Shown one piece after another: positions 1 to 7,894 of a DNA stretch of 22,014 nucleotides (positions within the stretch are counted from its first letter, which is position 1; each line of letters starts with the position of its first letter). Position numbers and translations under genes: made by a program. Origin of the DNA: DASTSN01 sp035760665 (GTDB lineage: Bacteria > Bacteroidota > Bacteroidia > Chitinophagales > Chitinophagaceae); contig DASTSN010000096.1 of NCBI GenBank assembly GCA_035760665.1, forward strand, positions 1-22,014. Reading direction: 5' to 3'. Below the pieces are notes generated by a model. It was not told the DNA's origin. It was given only the letters and a program-made list of their open reading frames with translations, and ran no database searches.

Positions 1-1016
1 TCGTAGTTTATCGCATTCAGCACCTGTTCACTCAGGTTATAACCTAAAGCAATGCGTTCGCGGTAGATTTTTTCATCACTGCCCCTGGAAAAATAAATCC
101 GTTCAAAACTGCAGGCTTTTCGTTCCCTGGGTTCAAGTACCTGGGCAATTTCATAATTGCCTGTTTCCTCCACAATCAGTGCACAGCCTGGCATTAACTC
201 TTTTACTTCGTTTTCACCCACGTTGAAGCTGGTACGGATGGCTGCTCGTTCCGAAGCGGCTACAATCACTTCCTCATCAATATAATAATACGAAGGACGA
301 ATGCCATGTGCATCCCTGAAAACAAAGCCTGTACCGTTGCCGGTGAGGCCGCCGACATGGAACCCCCCGTCAAAAAGGGCCAATGCTTTTTTCAATACCG
401 ATTTAATATCCAGTTTATCGGGGGCCGCTTCATCGGCCTGCACCAAAAAATGGTAAATTACTTCCATCATAGCAGCCAGGTCGCTCTGGCGCTGAAATTC
501 GCCCGGATCAATATTTACCAGGGAAAACAATTCTTCAATATTAACCAGGTTAAAATTGCCCGCCAGGGCCAGGTTGCGGGCAGGGATGGTATGCCGCTTC
601 ACAAAAGGATGACAGAACTCCACATTGTTTTTACCCTGCGTACCGTAGCGCAGATGCCCCAGCAGCAGCTCTCCCATAAACTTCACATGGCCTTTCATCA
701 GGCCGGGATGTTTTTTTATATCCGGGTTGAATTTTTCCAGCTCGTTTACTTCTTCTCCTATCTGGCGAAACACATCGGCAATCGGTTGGGTGGTATTGCT
801 CCGCATCCGGTGCATAAACGGATACCCCGGCTCCACATTTAACTTTACGGCTGCTACACCGGCGCCATCCTGCCCGCGGTTATGTTGTTTCTCCATCAGC
901 AGGTACAGCTTGTTCAGCCCCCACATGACTGTGCCATATTTTTGCTGGTAATAAGAAAAAGGCTTACGCAACCTGATAAATGCCAGGCCACATTCGTGTT
1001 TGATGGGATCGCTCAT
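1..1016 (-). CDS. PurF-like amidophosphoribosyltransferase (N-terminal part, cut by window edge)
   Basis: The reading frame opens at ATG 1016 and runs off the left edge, giving about 338 residues with no stop. The start reads MSDPIKHECGLAFIRLRKP, followed by a MEKQHNRGQDGAG segment and GHLRYGTQG. These are hallmarks of the class II (Ntn) glutamine amidotransferase domain. Cys9 would be the nucleophile once the short N-terminal peptide is removed. PurF transfers glutamine ammonia to PRPP, the first step of purine synthesis in the cytoplasm. The N-terminus resembles the long (about 600 residue) Bacteroidota form rather than the shorter canonical PurF. Bacteroidota can carry both, so I leave the symbol blank. 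The phosphoribosyltransferase half lies outside the window, so catalytic completeness cannot be judged. The gene has its own promoter at 1040-1068 and sits beyond the terminator of the preceding operon. Confidence 0.85.
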   Translation of the reverse strand, partial: MSDPIKHECGLAFIRLRKPFSYYQQKYGTVMWGLNKLYLLMEKQHNRGQDGAGVAAVKLNVEPGYPFMHRMRSNTTQPIADVFRQIGEEVNELEKFNPDIKKHPGLMKGHVKFMGELLLGHLRYGTQGKNNVEFCHPFVKRHTIPARNLALAGNFNLVNIEELFSLVNIDPGEFQRQSDLAAMMEVIYHFLVQADEAAPDKLDIKSVLKKALALFDGGFHVGGLTGNGTGFVFRDAHGIRPSYYYIDEEVIVAASERAAIRTSFNVGENEVKELMPGCALIVEETGNYEIAQVLEPRERKACSFERIYFSRGSDEKIYRERIALGYNLSEQVLNAINY

Positions 1017-1039
1017 GAAGACGTTTGTAAAAGAAGCCG

Positions 1040-1068
1040 CAAAGTTACGATATGCCCTATAAAAACAA
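1040..1068 (-). promoter_or_regulatory. Bacteroidota-type promoter for the PurF-like gene
   Basis: On the minus strand, TAACTTTG (1047 to 1040) matches the TAnnTTTG -7 element. A TTG at 1068-1066 lies 18 nt upstream as the -33 element. This predicts transcription starting about 15-20 nt before ATG 1016. The motif match is seen directly; activity is inferred. Confidence 0.6.
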
Positions 1069-1097
1069 TGCTATAGCCAAATTAGTTGAGCAGGCAC

Positions 1098-1124
1098 AAA
1101 AAAGGCAACCACTGAGTGGTTGCC
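1098..1124 (-). terminator. Rho-independent terminator after the surA-like gene
   Basis: GGCAACCACT (1104-1113) and AGTGGTTGCC (1115-1124) form a perfect inverted repeat. On the minus strand it is followed by six T residues (1103-1098). It lies 22 nt past the stop of the parvulin gene and closes the rimP-nusA-infB-surA run. The plus-strand side is also T-rich, but no plus-strand gene ends here. Confidence 0.85.
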
Positions 1125-1146
1125 CTTATTCTTTTATCGAATTGCC

Positions 1147-2523
1147 TTAGAAAGCTTTGGGCTGGTTTACGCCAAATTTGGCGAGGTTAGAACAGCCCTC
1201 TTTCACATCATCATCAATCATAATGTAATAAGTGGGTATTTTCTCGTCCATCCACTTCTCCAGTTCCTTTGCCTTTTTTTCTTCCAGCGCCAGTTGTGCA
1301 ATTTTATTATAATCATCACGCATATTCATGCGGTGGGGTTCAGAGCGGGATTTGAGGTAGATAATCCGAACGCCTTTTTTACCAACACGTTCGTCGGTAA
1401 ACACCTGTGGCTGTGAATAATCGCCCACATTCATTTTGCTGATGGCCGTTACCACGTCTTTATCCAACTGGTCGATGGTAACATAGGGTGCCCCGTCTGC
1501 ATTCAGGAAAAACGGGCCAGTGTATTTCGCCTGTTCGTCTTCGCTATACTTATTAGCAGCTTCACTAAACGTCAGGGTACCGGCTATAATTTTGGCCCTT
1601 ACAGAGTCCAGCGTTTTAATGGAATGGTCTATTTCCTCCTGCGTGATGGGCGGGATGCGTAAAATGTGACGAATGATAATGTTATCTCCGCTGCGCTGCT
1701 CCATTTCTATAATATGGTATCCAAACTTGGTTTTTACAACCGGAGAAATTTCACCCGGTTTTAGCCGAAAAGCCGCCGCCATAAATGCCGGGTCCCAGCT
1801 CTTATCGTTTCGGTTGATCTCGTATTCGCCTCCCCTGTCTTTACTGCCCGGATCCTCAGAATACCGTTTAGCCAGCTGGTCAAAAGTGGCAATATGTCCT
1901 TCAATCTGCTTTTTGTAATTATTCAGTTCATCAATCACGTATTTCTCCAGGTCGCGTGAGGCCTTGGGATATAAAACCACTTGTCCCACCTCCAGTTCAG
2001 ATTCGTAATAAGGCAGGCTGTCCTTGGGAATTTTATCGTAGAAGCTTTTTACTTCCGTAGGTGTGATTTTTACATCCTCCACAATCTTACGCTGCATGGC
2101 TGTTGCCAGCTTGTTCTCCTTGACTGAAGCCCTTGCTTCATCTTTGATCTGGTAAATGGTTTTGCCGGCTACCAATTCCAACTGCTCCTGGGTGCCGAAT
2201 TTCTGGATAAAATACCGTATCCGCTGGTCCAGTTCGGCCTCCACTTCTTCATCTGTCACTGGCAGGGAATCTTTCTCGGCCTGCAACATTAATATTTTAG
2301 AAACAATGGCCTGCTCCGTCAGTACACAACTGGCATTCTCCGGCACCTGCCCGCCTTGCCGCAGGATATCGGCAATGGAGTTCTGGATATCACTCTGAAG
2401 GATAATACGGTCACCAACTACGGCAATGATTTTATCAGCTACTACTTTTTTTGGCTGGGCCAGTACAGATGCACCCCACAACATCCCGGTCAGCAGCAGG
2501 CAGAAAACAATAGTTCTTTTCAT
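1147..2523 (-). CDS. SurA-like periplasmic peptidyl-prolyl isomerase (parvulin chaperone)
   Basis: This is an exported chaperone of the SurA/PpiC type, expected to assist folding of outer-membrane proteins in the periplasm. From the ATG at 2523 the product is 458 residues. It starts MKRTIVFCLLLTG, with a hydrophobic stretch ending in SVLA|QPKK, a signal peptidase I-type site. A SurA N-domain follows (ADKIIAVVGDRIILQSD), then two parvulin domains at roughly 175-280 and 285-395. The first contains the typical FDQLAKRYSEDPGS, GG and FGYHIIEM segments; the second is more divergent (TFSEAANKYSED). An in-frame ATG at 2532 would add MLC. I prefer 2523 because basic residues then follow the initiator and a -7 motif lies at 2541-2548. 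The gene lies 117 nt downstream of infB on the same strand and ends just before the terminator at 1098-1124. Confidence 0.9.
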   Translation of the reverse strand: MKRTIVFCLLLTGMLWGASVLAQPKKVVADKIIAVVGDRIILQSDIQNSIADILRQGGQVPENASCVLTEQAIVSKILMLQAEKDSLPVTDEEVEAELDQRIRYFIQKFGTQEQLELVAGKTIYQIKDEARASVKENKLATAMQRKIVEDVKITPTEVKSFYDKIPKDSLPYYESELEVGQVVLYPKASRDLEKYVIDELNNYKKQIEGHIATFDQLAKRYSEDPGSKDRGGEYEINRNDKSWDPAFMAAAFRLKPGEISPVVKTKFGYHIIEMEQRSGDNIIIRHILRIPPITQEEIDHSIKTLDSVRAKIIAGTLTFSEAANKYSEDEQAKYTGPFFLNADGAPYVTIDQLDKDVVTAISKMNVGDYSQPQVFTDERVGKKGVRIIYLKSRSEPHRMNMRDDYNKIAQLALEEKKAKELEKWMDEKIPTYYIMIDDDVKEGCSNLAKFGVNQPKAF

Positions 2524-2540
2524 ACAAAGCATGATAATTT

Positions 2541-2548
2541 CAAAATTA
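2541..2548 (-). promoter_or_regulatory. Possible -7 element upstream of the surA-like gene
   Basis: On the minus strand TAATTTTG matches TAnnTTTG exactly. No TTG is present at the usual 18-23 nt spacing, so this is only half a promoter. If used, the surA-like gene could be transcribed separately from infB, and the ATG at 2523 would be favoured over 2532. Confidence 0.3.
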
Positions 2549-2550
2549 TG

Positions 2551-2609
2551 TTTCCCCGGTTAACAGGAAAGAAATGTCCTTCTATTTAACAAAAGTTTGA
2601 CCGGGGAAA
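2551..2609. repeat. 10-bp inverted repeat in the infB/surA intergenic gap
   Basis: TTTCCCCGGT (2551-2560) and ACCGGGGAAA (2600-2609) are perfect inverted arms separated by 39 nt. An 11-bp direct repeat GGTTAACAGGA overlaps and flanks it (2558-2568 and 2621-2631). Function is unknown. It could be an mRNA structure or an operator before the surA-like gene. Confidence 0.5.
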
Positions 2610-2640
2610 ACCGGCGCACTGGTTAACAGGATGCTATAAT

Positions 2641-5478
2641 TTATAGTGTACGTTTTATTTCTTCTTCCTCGTAGGCTTCCACGATATCGCCTGCTTTCAG
2701 ATCACTGTAATTTTTAATCGTAAGACCGCACTCCATACCTGCCTGCACCTCTTTTGCATCATCCTTGAAGCGCTTCAGCGATCCCAGCTCGGCACTGTTG
2801 GCGCCGGCAGCAGGATAAATTACGATGCCATCGCGGATCAGCCTGATCTTGGAATCCCGTTTGATTTTTCCATCCAGCACATAGCAGCCGGCTACAACCA
2901 CCTTATCAAATTTAAATACCTCCCGCACCTCAACATTGGCAACGATCTTTTCCTGGATTTTTGGCTCCAGCATGCCTTCCATCGCACTCTTAATCTCTTC
3001 AATGGCATTGTAAATGATCGAATACATTTTGATTTGCACACCTTCCTGTTCAGCCAGGCGGTTGGCCTGCATCGAAGGGCGAACGTTAAAACCAAGCACA
3101 ATAGCATCCGAAGCAGCAGCGAGCACCACATCACTCTCGGAAATTTGTCCAACACCTTTTAAAATCACGCGGACGGCTATTTCTTCGGTTGACAGTTTTT
3201 GCAATGAATCGCTCAGGGCCTCCACGGAACCATCTACGTCACCTTTGATAATAACATTTAATTCCTTAAAATTACCCAGTGCCAGACGGCGGCCAATTTC
3301 ATCCAGCGTAATATGCTTCTTGGCACGCAGTCCCTGCTCACGCAGCAACTGGGCACGTTTGGTGGCAATATCTTTTGCTTCCGACTCGCTCTGGTACACT
3401 TTAAATTTCTCACCGGCCTGCGGCGCACCGTTCAAACCAAGGATCACCACTGGTGTGGATGGCGGCGCCGTATCCACCCGCAGGTTACGTTCATTAAACA
3501 TGGCTTTAATACGGCCGTAATGCTGACCGCTCACCATCAGGTCTCCCTGCTTCAGGGTTCCATTTTGTACCAGTACGGTGGCTACATATCCGCGACCTTT
3601 ATCCAGTGAAGCTTCGATGATTGTACCGGAAGCGTCTTTATCGGGGTTGGCTTTAAGCTCCAGCAGTTCTGCCTCCAGCAATATTTTTTCCAGCAGGGCA
3701 TCCACATTCAGCCCGCTCTTGGCGCTTAACTCCTGACTCTGGTATTTACCACCCCACTCTTCCACCAGCAGGTTCATTTGCGATAGCTGTTCGTAGATCT
3801 TTTGCGGGTTAGCCCCTTCTTTATCTATTTTATTAATGGCAAAAATCATTGGTACACCTGCTGCCTGGGCATGGCTGATGGCTTCTTTTGTCTGTGGCAT
3901 CACAGCATCATCAGCGGCAATGACAATTACAGCAATATCTGTGACCTTGGCGCCACGGGCCCGCATAGCCGTAAAAGCTTCGTGTCCCGGGGTGTCAAGA
4001 AATGTAATTTCTTTCCCATTCGCCAGTTTCACCTGGTAAGCGCCGATATGCTGGGTAATCCCCCCGGCCTCACCGGCTACCACGCTGGCATTACGGATAT
4101 AATCAAGCAGTGAGGTTTTACCGTGGTCAACGTGGCCCATGATTGTTACAATTGGCGACCGCGGCTGCAGATCTCCCTCTTCGTCTTCCTCCTCTTCCTC
4201 CATCTCTAACTGCTTTTCCATATCAATGAATTCCACATCATAGCCAAACTCACCCGCTACCAGTTCAATCACTTCCGCATCAAGCCGCTGGTTGATAGAC
4301 ACCATAATACCCAGGCTCATACATTTACTGATGACCTCGGCAAAGCTCACATCCATCAGGTTGGCCAGTTCGCTCACGCTGATGAATTCCGTCACTTGCA
4401 GCTTATTATCTTCTGCGGCTTCGCCTGAGGCTTCAGCCATTTCATTGCGGCGCTCACGGCGCAGTTTAGCTTTCAGGCTCTTGCCTTTACCACCACCACC
4501 GGCCAGTTTGGCCATGGTTTCTTGTATCTTTTCCTGGATTTCTTTCTCGTCAATCTGCTTTTCCTCGCGGCGCCTGTCTCCCCGACGGCCTCCGGCTGCC
4601 CCATGACCGGGACGATTGTCGCGGCCAAAGCGGCTTTCCCGCTTTTCTTTAAACAAGTCTCCGCCTGTTTTAGGCTTTTCATCCTGTTTTTTCTCTATCG
4701 GGATACGCTTGCGCTTGCGCTTCTCATCTTTTTTCGGGCGGGTATCACTGTCAACCGGCAGTTCAATTTTGCCGAGGATTTTAGGGCCTTCCAGTTTTTC
4801 CGCTTTAATATTTTCAATCACAGGCGCCTCTTCTGCAGCCTCTTCGACCACCGGCTTTTCAGGTGCTGCTGCTTGTGCCTGCACCTCGGGCTGCTCTGCT
4901 TGTTCGGCTACCGGTGTAGGTTCTTCTTTTTTCGGCTTTTTCTTAGCAACCGGTTTTTCCGGTTCGCTCGTTTTCTTTTCCTCTTTCTCTGATTTTTTCT
5001 TGATAGTCTTCTTGGGCCGTGTAGAGGAGTCGATGGCAGATAAATCAATTTTATCCAGCACTTTGGGGCCTTCTATTTCCGGGGTTTCCAGTTTAACTAC
5101 ATCTGCTGGTTCTTCTTTAACAGGAGCAGGTTCTTCCTTCACCTCGGGTACTTCTTCCACTACGGCGGGTGCCGGAGGTTCTGCCTTTGCTGCCTTCTCC
5201 GTCTTTTCTTTTTTGAAAGAAATTTCTTCTTCCTCTTTCTTTTTCTTTTCGGCCACGGCGCCTTTGGGCAGGTCAATCTGGTCGCTCTTCAGTTTGGCAA
5301 CCTTATCACTCTGGAATTCCATTTGCAGGGCACGGTACATCTCCTCGGTAAGTTTAGAGGTAGGCTTTAGGTCGTCTTTACTGAAGCCTTTACCCACGAG
5401 GAAATCCACCAGCGTATCCTGGCCAATGTTGAATTCCTTAGCCGCAGCTAATAATCTCGGTAATTTTAATTCTGCCAT
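2641..5478 (-). CDS. infB: Translation initiation factor IF-2
   Basis: IF-2 is the GTPase that places initiator fMet-tRNA on the 30S subunit and promotes subunit joining. The 945-residue product has an IF-2 N-domain at 1-55 (LAAAKEFNIGQDTLVDFL). A long Lys/Glu/Pro/Ala-rich linker covers about 60-360 and contains two copies of an EGPK(V/I)L..KI(D/E)L motif. The second N-domain lies near 365-440. The G domain follows: GHVDHGKT at 448-455 (G1), a GGITQHIGAY switch, DTPGHEAF (G3), NKID (G4) and SAKSG (G5). Domains II-IV complete the C-terminus. The length is typical of Bacteroidota IF-2, where the linker makes the protein longer than E. coli IF-2. The gene follows nusA after 84 nt. The highly charged linker produces long meaningless frames on the other strand. 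Confidence 0.98.
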   Translation of the reverse strand: MAELKLPRLLAAAKEFNIGQDTLVDFLVGKGFSKDDLKPTSKLTEEMYRALQMEFQSDKVAKLKSDQIDLPKGAVAEKKKKEEEEISFKKEKTEKAAKAEPPAPAVVEEVPEVKEEPAPVKEEPADVVKLETPEIEGPKVLDKIDLSAIDSSTRPKKTIKKKSEKEEKKTSEPEKPVAKKKPKKEEPTPVAEQAEQPEVQAQAAAPEKPVVEEAAEEAPVIENIKAEKLEGPKILGKIELPVDSDTRPKKDEKRKRKRIPIEKKQDEKPKTGGDLFKEKRESRFGRDNRPGHGAAGGRRGDRRREEKQIDEKEIQEKIQETMAKLAGGGGKGKSLKAKLRRERRNEMAEASGEAAEDNKLQVTEFISVSELANLMDVSFAEVISKCMSLGIMVSINQRLDAEVIELVAGEFGYDVEFIDMEKQLEMEEEEEDEEGDLQPRSPIVTIMGHVDHGKTSLLDYIRNASVVAGEAGGITQHIGAYQVKLANGKEITFLDTPGHEAFTAMRARGAKVTDIAVIVIAADDAVMPQTKEAISHAQAAGVPMIFAINKIDKEGANPQKIYEQLSQMNLLVEEWGGKYQSQELSAKSGLNVDALLEKILLEAELLELKANPDKDASGTIIEASLDKGRGYVATVLVQNGTLKQGDLMVSGQHYGRIKAMFNERNLRVDTAPPSTPVVILGLNGAPQAGEKFKVYQSESEAKDIATKRAQLLREQGLRAKKHITLDEIGRRLALGNFKELNVIIKGDVDGSVEALSDSLQKLSTEEIAVRVILKGVGQISESDVVLAAASDAIVLGFNVRPSMQANRLAEQEGVQIKMYSIIYNAIEEIKSAMEGMLEPKIQEKIVANVEVREVFKFDKVVVAGCYVLDGKIKRDSKIRLIRDGIVIYPAAGANSAELGSLKRFKDDAKEVQAGMECGLTIKNYSDLKAGDIVEAYEEEEIKRTL

Positions 5479-5562
5479 AAATAGGTTGTACCTCCCGGCT
5501 CCGTGGCAGCCGAACGATCTTGTTCAGCGCAACAAATACCATCCGGAGCAAAAAGGTTTTGT

Positions 5563-6810
5563 TTATTCCTTTTCAAATTCTTCCTGTAAGACCTTCCTGA
5601 CCTCGTCAATGGTTTCTTTTTCAAGGTCAGTTCTGCGTTCCAGCTCTTCGGCAGTAAGATCCAGCACACTGCGTGCCGTATCGCAACCAATTCGCTTCAG
5701 TTCGTCAATCACCCAGGTTTCAATCTCATCGCTGAATTCATCGAGGTCAATATCAAATTCCTCCACTTCTCCTTCGTTATCGCGGTAAACATCGATATCA
5801 AGGCCCGTCAGCTCACAGGCCAGTTTAATATTCACGCCTCTGCGTCCAATCGCCAGGGATACCTGGTCGGGTTTCAGGTACACATCGGCGTGTTTGTTTT
5901 CCTGGTCTATATTCATAGAGGTGATTTTGGCTGGCGTCAGCGAACGCTGCACCAGCAACTGGATATTATTTGTCCAGTTGATCACATCGATATTTTCATT
6001 TTTCAGTTCCCGTACAATACCGTGTATACGGCTTCCTTTCATCCCCACACAGGCGCCCACGGGATCAATACGGTCGTCATATGACTCTACAGCTACCTTG
6101 GCACGTTCGCCCGGTTCGCGGACAATTCTTTTTATAACGATCAGTCCGTCGAAGATCTCGGGCACTTCAATCTCCAGCAATTTGGCAAGAAATTCGGGTG
6201 AGGTGCGGGAAAGAATAATAACCGGTGTGTTGTTCTTCATATCCACCTTCTTCACTACAGCCCTGATATTCTCTCCTTTTTTAAAATAGTCCTGCGGTAT
6301 CTGCTCACTCTTAGGCAATATTAACTCATTGCCTTCTTCATCCAATAATAAAATTTCTTTTTTCCAAACCTGGTATACCTCCGCACTGACGATCTCGCCT
6401 ACCCGTTCGTTGTATTTCTTAGCCAGGACATTCTTTTTCAGGTCGCTGATGCGGCTGGCCAGGGTTTGCTTGGCAGCCAGGATGGCGCGGCGGCCAAAAT
6501 CATACAGGTCAATTTCTTCGTAAAGTTCTTCCCCCACTTCAAAGTCAGGCTCAATCTTCACAGCGTCGGAATACCCCACCTGGGCAAGTGGGTCCTCCAC
6601 CTGGCCGTCTTCCACAATCATCCGGCGGCGGATGATCTCCAGGTCACCTTTTTCTGCATTGACGATGACGTCAAAATTTTCGTCACTGCCGTATTTTTTC
6701 CGCAAAAGAGTTTTGAACACATCCTCTACCACCTTCATCATGGTGGGGCGGTCAATATTTTCGGCATCCTTAAATTCCTGGAATGCATCGATTAAGTTAA
6801 TACTTGCCAT
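5563..6810 (-). CDS. nusA: Transcription termination/antitermination factor NusA
   Basis: NusA binds RNA polymerase and nascent RNA and modulates pausing, termination and antitermination. The 415-residue product has the NusA N-terminal domain at 1-125 (starting MASINLIDAFQEFKDAENI) and an S1 domain at about 136-202. KH1 carries GMKGSR at 256-261, and KH2 carries AIGRRGVNIKLA near 320-331. An acidic tail at 345-360 leads into one C-terminal helical segment (AEELERRTDLEKETIDEV). It lacks the second acidic-repeat domain found in E. coli NusA, as is usual outside gammaproteobacteria. The gene lies between rimP (37 nt upstream) and infB (84 nt downstream), the classic order. Confidence 0.98.
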   Translation of the reverse strand: MASINLIDAFQEFKDAENIDRPTMMKVVEDVFKTLLRKKYGSDENFDVIVNAEKGDLEIIRRRMIVEDGQVEDPLAQVGYSDAVKIEPDFEVGEELYEEIDLYDFGRRAILAAKQTLASRISDLKKNVLAKKYNERVGEIVSAEVYQVWKKEILLLDEEGNELILPKSEQIPQDYFKKGENIRAVVKKVDMKNNTPVIILSRTSPEFLAKLLEIEVPEIFDGLIVIKRIVREPGERAKVAVESYDDRIDPVGACVGMKGSRIHGIVRELKNENIDVINWTNNIQLLVQRSLTPAKITSMNIDQENKHADVYLKPDQVSLAIGRRGVNIKLACELTGLDIDVYRDNEGEVEEFDIDLDEFSDEIETWVIDELKRIGCDTARSVLDLTAEELERRTDLEKETIDEVRKVLQEEFEKE

Positions 6811-6847
6811 AGCACAAAGTTTTAACCCGGCCGGCCGGGCAATAGAA

Positions 6848-7339
6848 TTAAAATTTTACCTGAATTTTTGTGGTTTTTATGTTATCAAAAGAAATTTCGT
6901 GTTGCACCAGTTCTTTTTTCCCTCCCTTTGGCTTGCCTTGCCCCGTTTTGCCTTTTTCTTCTTCCACAACAATCCCATCGGGTTGTACAGCAAGCAATTT
7001 TCCCTCGTTCTTAACACCGTCTGTCCGGGTCACCTCCACGTAGCGGCCGATATTTTTAACATACTGGCGCTGCAGTTTCAGCGGCTCTTCCAGGCCCGGC
7101 GACGAAACCTCCAGCGAAAAATCATTGCCCGGAAACACACCGTCTTCTTCCAGCCGCCGGTACAGGGCCCGGTTATAGTGTACCAGCCGGTCAATGCTGG
7201 CACCCTGGTCGGCATCTACATACACCTTCACATGGTTGCCCGGGGCAATTTTTATTTCCACCAGGAAATAACCCGGATCTTCCGCGAGCAGGTCAGTAAG
7301 TGTTTGTTCTACGAGCTTTGTTTGTATTGCTGTGTTCAT
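6848..7339 (-). CDS. rimP: Ribosome maturation factor RimP
   Basis: RimP assists late assembly of the 30S ribosomal subunit. The 163-residue product (from ATG 7339, MNTAIQTKLVEQTLTDLL) has the RimP N-domain and its family signature near residues 90-105 (FSLEVSSPGLEEPLK). The SH3-like C-domain follows, with a Lys/Gly-rich insertion (KGKTGQGKPKGGKKE) before the end. A longer frame to 7522 exists, but its first 61 residues do not look like RimP. That extension also passes through the leader hairpin at 7352-7380 and the predicted promoter at 7398-7429, so 7339 is chosen. This is the first gene of the rimP-nusA-infB operon and is divergent from the plus-strand gene at 7514. Confidence 0.95.
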   Translation of the reverse strand: MNTAIQTKLVEQTLTDLLAEDPGYFLVEIKIAPGNHVKVYVDADQGASIDRLVHYNRALYRRLEEDGVFPGNDFSLEVSSPGLEEPLKLQRQYVKNIGRYVEVTRTDGVKNEGKLLAVQPDGIVVEEEKGKTGQGKPKGGKKELVQHEISFDNIKTTKIQVKF

Positions 7340-7351
7340 CGTGGGTAAAAG

Positions 7352-7380
7352 AAGAAGGGAACGGTCTTCGTTCCCTTCTT
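7352..7380 (-). promoter_or_regulatory. Leader stem-loop 12 nt upstream of rimP
   Basis: AAGAAGGGAACG (7352-7363) and CGTTCCCTTCTT (7369-7380) form a perfect 12-bp stem with a 5-nt loop. In the minus-strand RNA the stem is followed by CUUUUACCCACG and then the rimP start codon. With the predicted promoter at 7398-7429, the mRNA would begin only about 10 nt before this hairpin. It could be a 5'-end stabiliser, a weak attenuator or a protein-binding site. The structure is seen directly; the role is not known. Confidence 0.6.
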
Positions 7381-7397
7381 TACAACTGATTCCGCTG

Positions 7398-7429
7398 CAA
7401 AGATAGGGGAAATACTGGATTGCTTCCAA
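7398..7429 (-). promoter_or_regulatory. Promoter of the rimP-nusA-infB operon
   Basis: On the minus strand TATCTTTG (7405 to 7398) matches TAnnTTTG exactly. A TTTG/TTG at 7429-7427 lies 21 nt upstream. Transcription should start near 7391, giving a leader of about 50 nt that is mostly occupied by the stem-loop. Confidence 0.6.
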
Positions 7430-7513
7430 AAAAAGCAGGCCTGACAACTGCTGATGTATTTGTGCGGCTGCCGTATCAGCCAAAGCTGGTATCTTTAAAG
7501 AAAGTTTCGGCAT

Positions 7514-7885
7514 ATGGAGCAAAAGGAAAACCTGGGTTCGTTTTTAAAAGACAACAAAGATCTGCTGAAAGAATACCTGGAAACACGGTACGAAATCCTG
7601 CGGCTGAAAAGCATAGCAGGCATCGCCAAAGCAGCTGGCGCCCTCATCTGGTTTTTCATAGCAGCCCTGCTGGGTTTACTCATCCTGCTTTTCGGTGGCT
7701 TTACCCTTGGCTTCTGGCTCGCACGGGTATTTGAAAACGAAGTAACCGGTTTTGGCATCACCGCGCTGATCCTGCTGGCTGTCCTGGGCATCCTGGCCGC
7801 TTTCCGCCAATCTGTTTTTATTAACCCTGTTATCCGGATCATCATCAGCAAATCCCGCGACGAGGACGATGAACCGGCCGACTGA
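7514..7885 (+). CDS. Small two-helix membrane protein, phage-holin-family-like
   Basis: The 123-residue product starts MEQKENLGSFLKDNKDLLKEYLETRYEILRLK, an amphipathic, charged N-terminus. Two strong membrane segments follow at about 41-72 (a long Ala/Leu/Gly-rich run containing ALLGLLILLFGGFTLGFW) and 79-96 (FGITALILLAVLGILAAF). The tail is short and ends with acidic residues (SRDEDDEPAD). This layout matches the small proteins labelled 'phage holin family' in Bacteroidota genomes, which sit in ordinary chromosomal loci. No lysis genes or phage genes are nearby, so a true holin role is not supported. The gene is the first of a small plus-strand group, 9 nt before the coiled-coil gene, and is divergent from rimP. 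Its function is unknown. Confidence 0.75.
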   Translation: MEQKENLGSFLKDNKDLLKEYLETRYEILRLKSIAGIAKAAGALIWFFIAALLGLLILLFGGFTLGFWLARVFENEVTGFGITALILLAVLGILAAFRQSVFINPVIRIIISKSRDEDDEPAD

Positions 7886-7894
7886 AAAACAATC

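Noticed and set aside
306..842. Plus-strand frame of 178 codons near the left edge
   Set aside because: It lies opposite the PurF-like frame, which has clear glutamine amidotransferase motifs and a promoter.
1098..1124. Reading the terminator hairpin as serving a plus-strand gene
   Set aside because: No plus-strand gene ends before it; the six-T run is on the minus-strand side.
4616..5788. Plus-strand frame of 390 codons, Ser/Phe-rich, opposite infB
   Set aside because: It mirrors the Lys/Glu-rich IF-2 linker on the other strand and runs across the infB-nusA gap. Its low-complexity composition is an artefact.
7340..7522. N-terminal extension of RimP by 61 residues
   Set aside because: The extension has no RimP-like sequence and overlaps the predicted promoter and leader stem-loop.
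7514..7885. Prophage remnant suggested by the holin-like protein
   Set aside because: No endolysin, tail, capsid, integrase or attachment site is nearby, and the flanks are housekeeping genes. Such proteins are common chromosomal genes in Bacteroidota.
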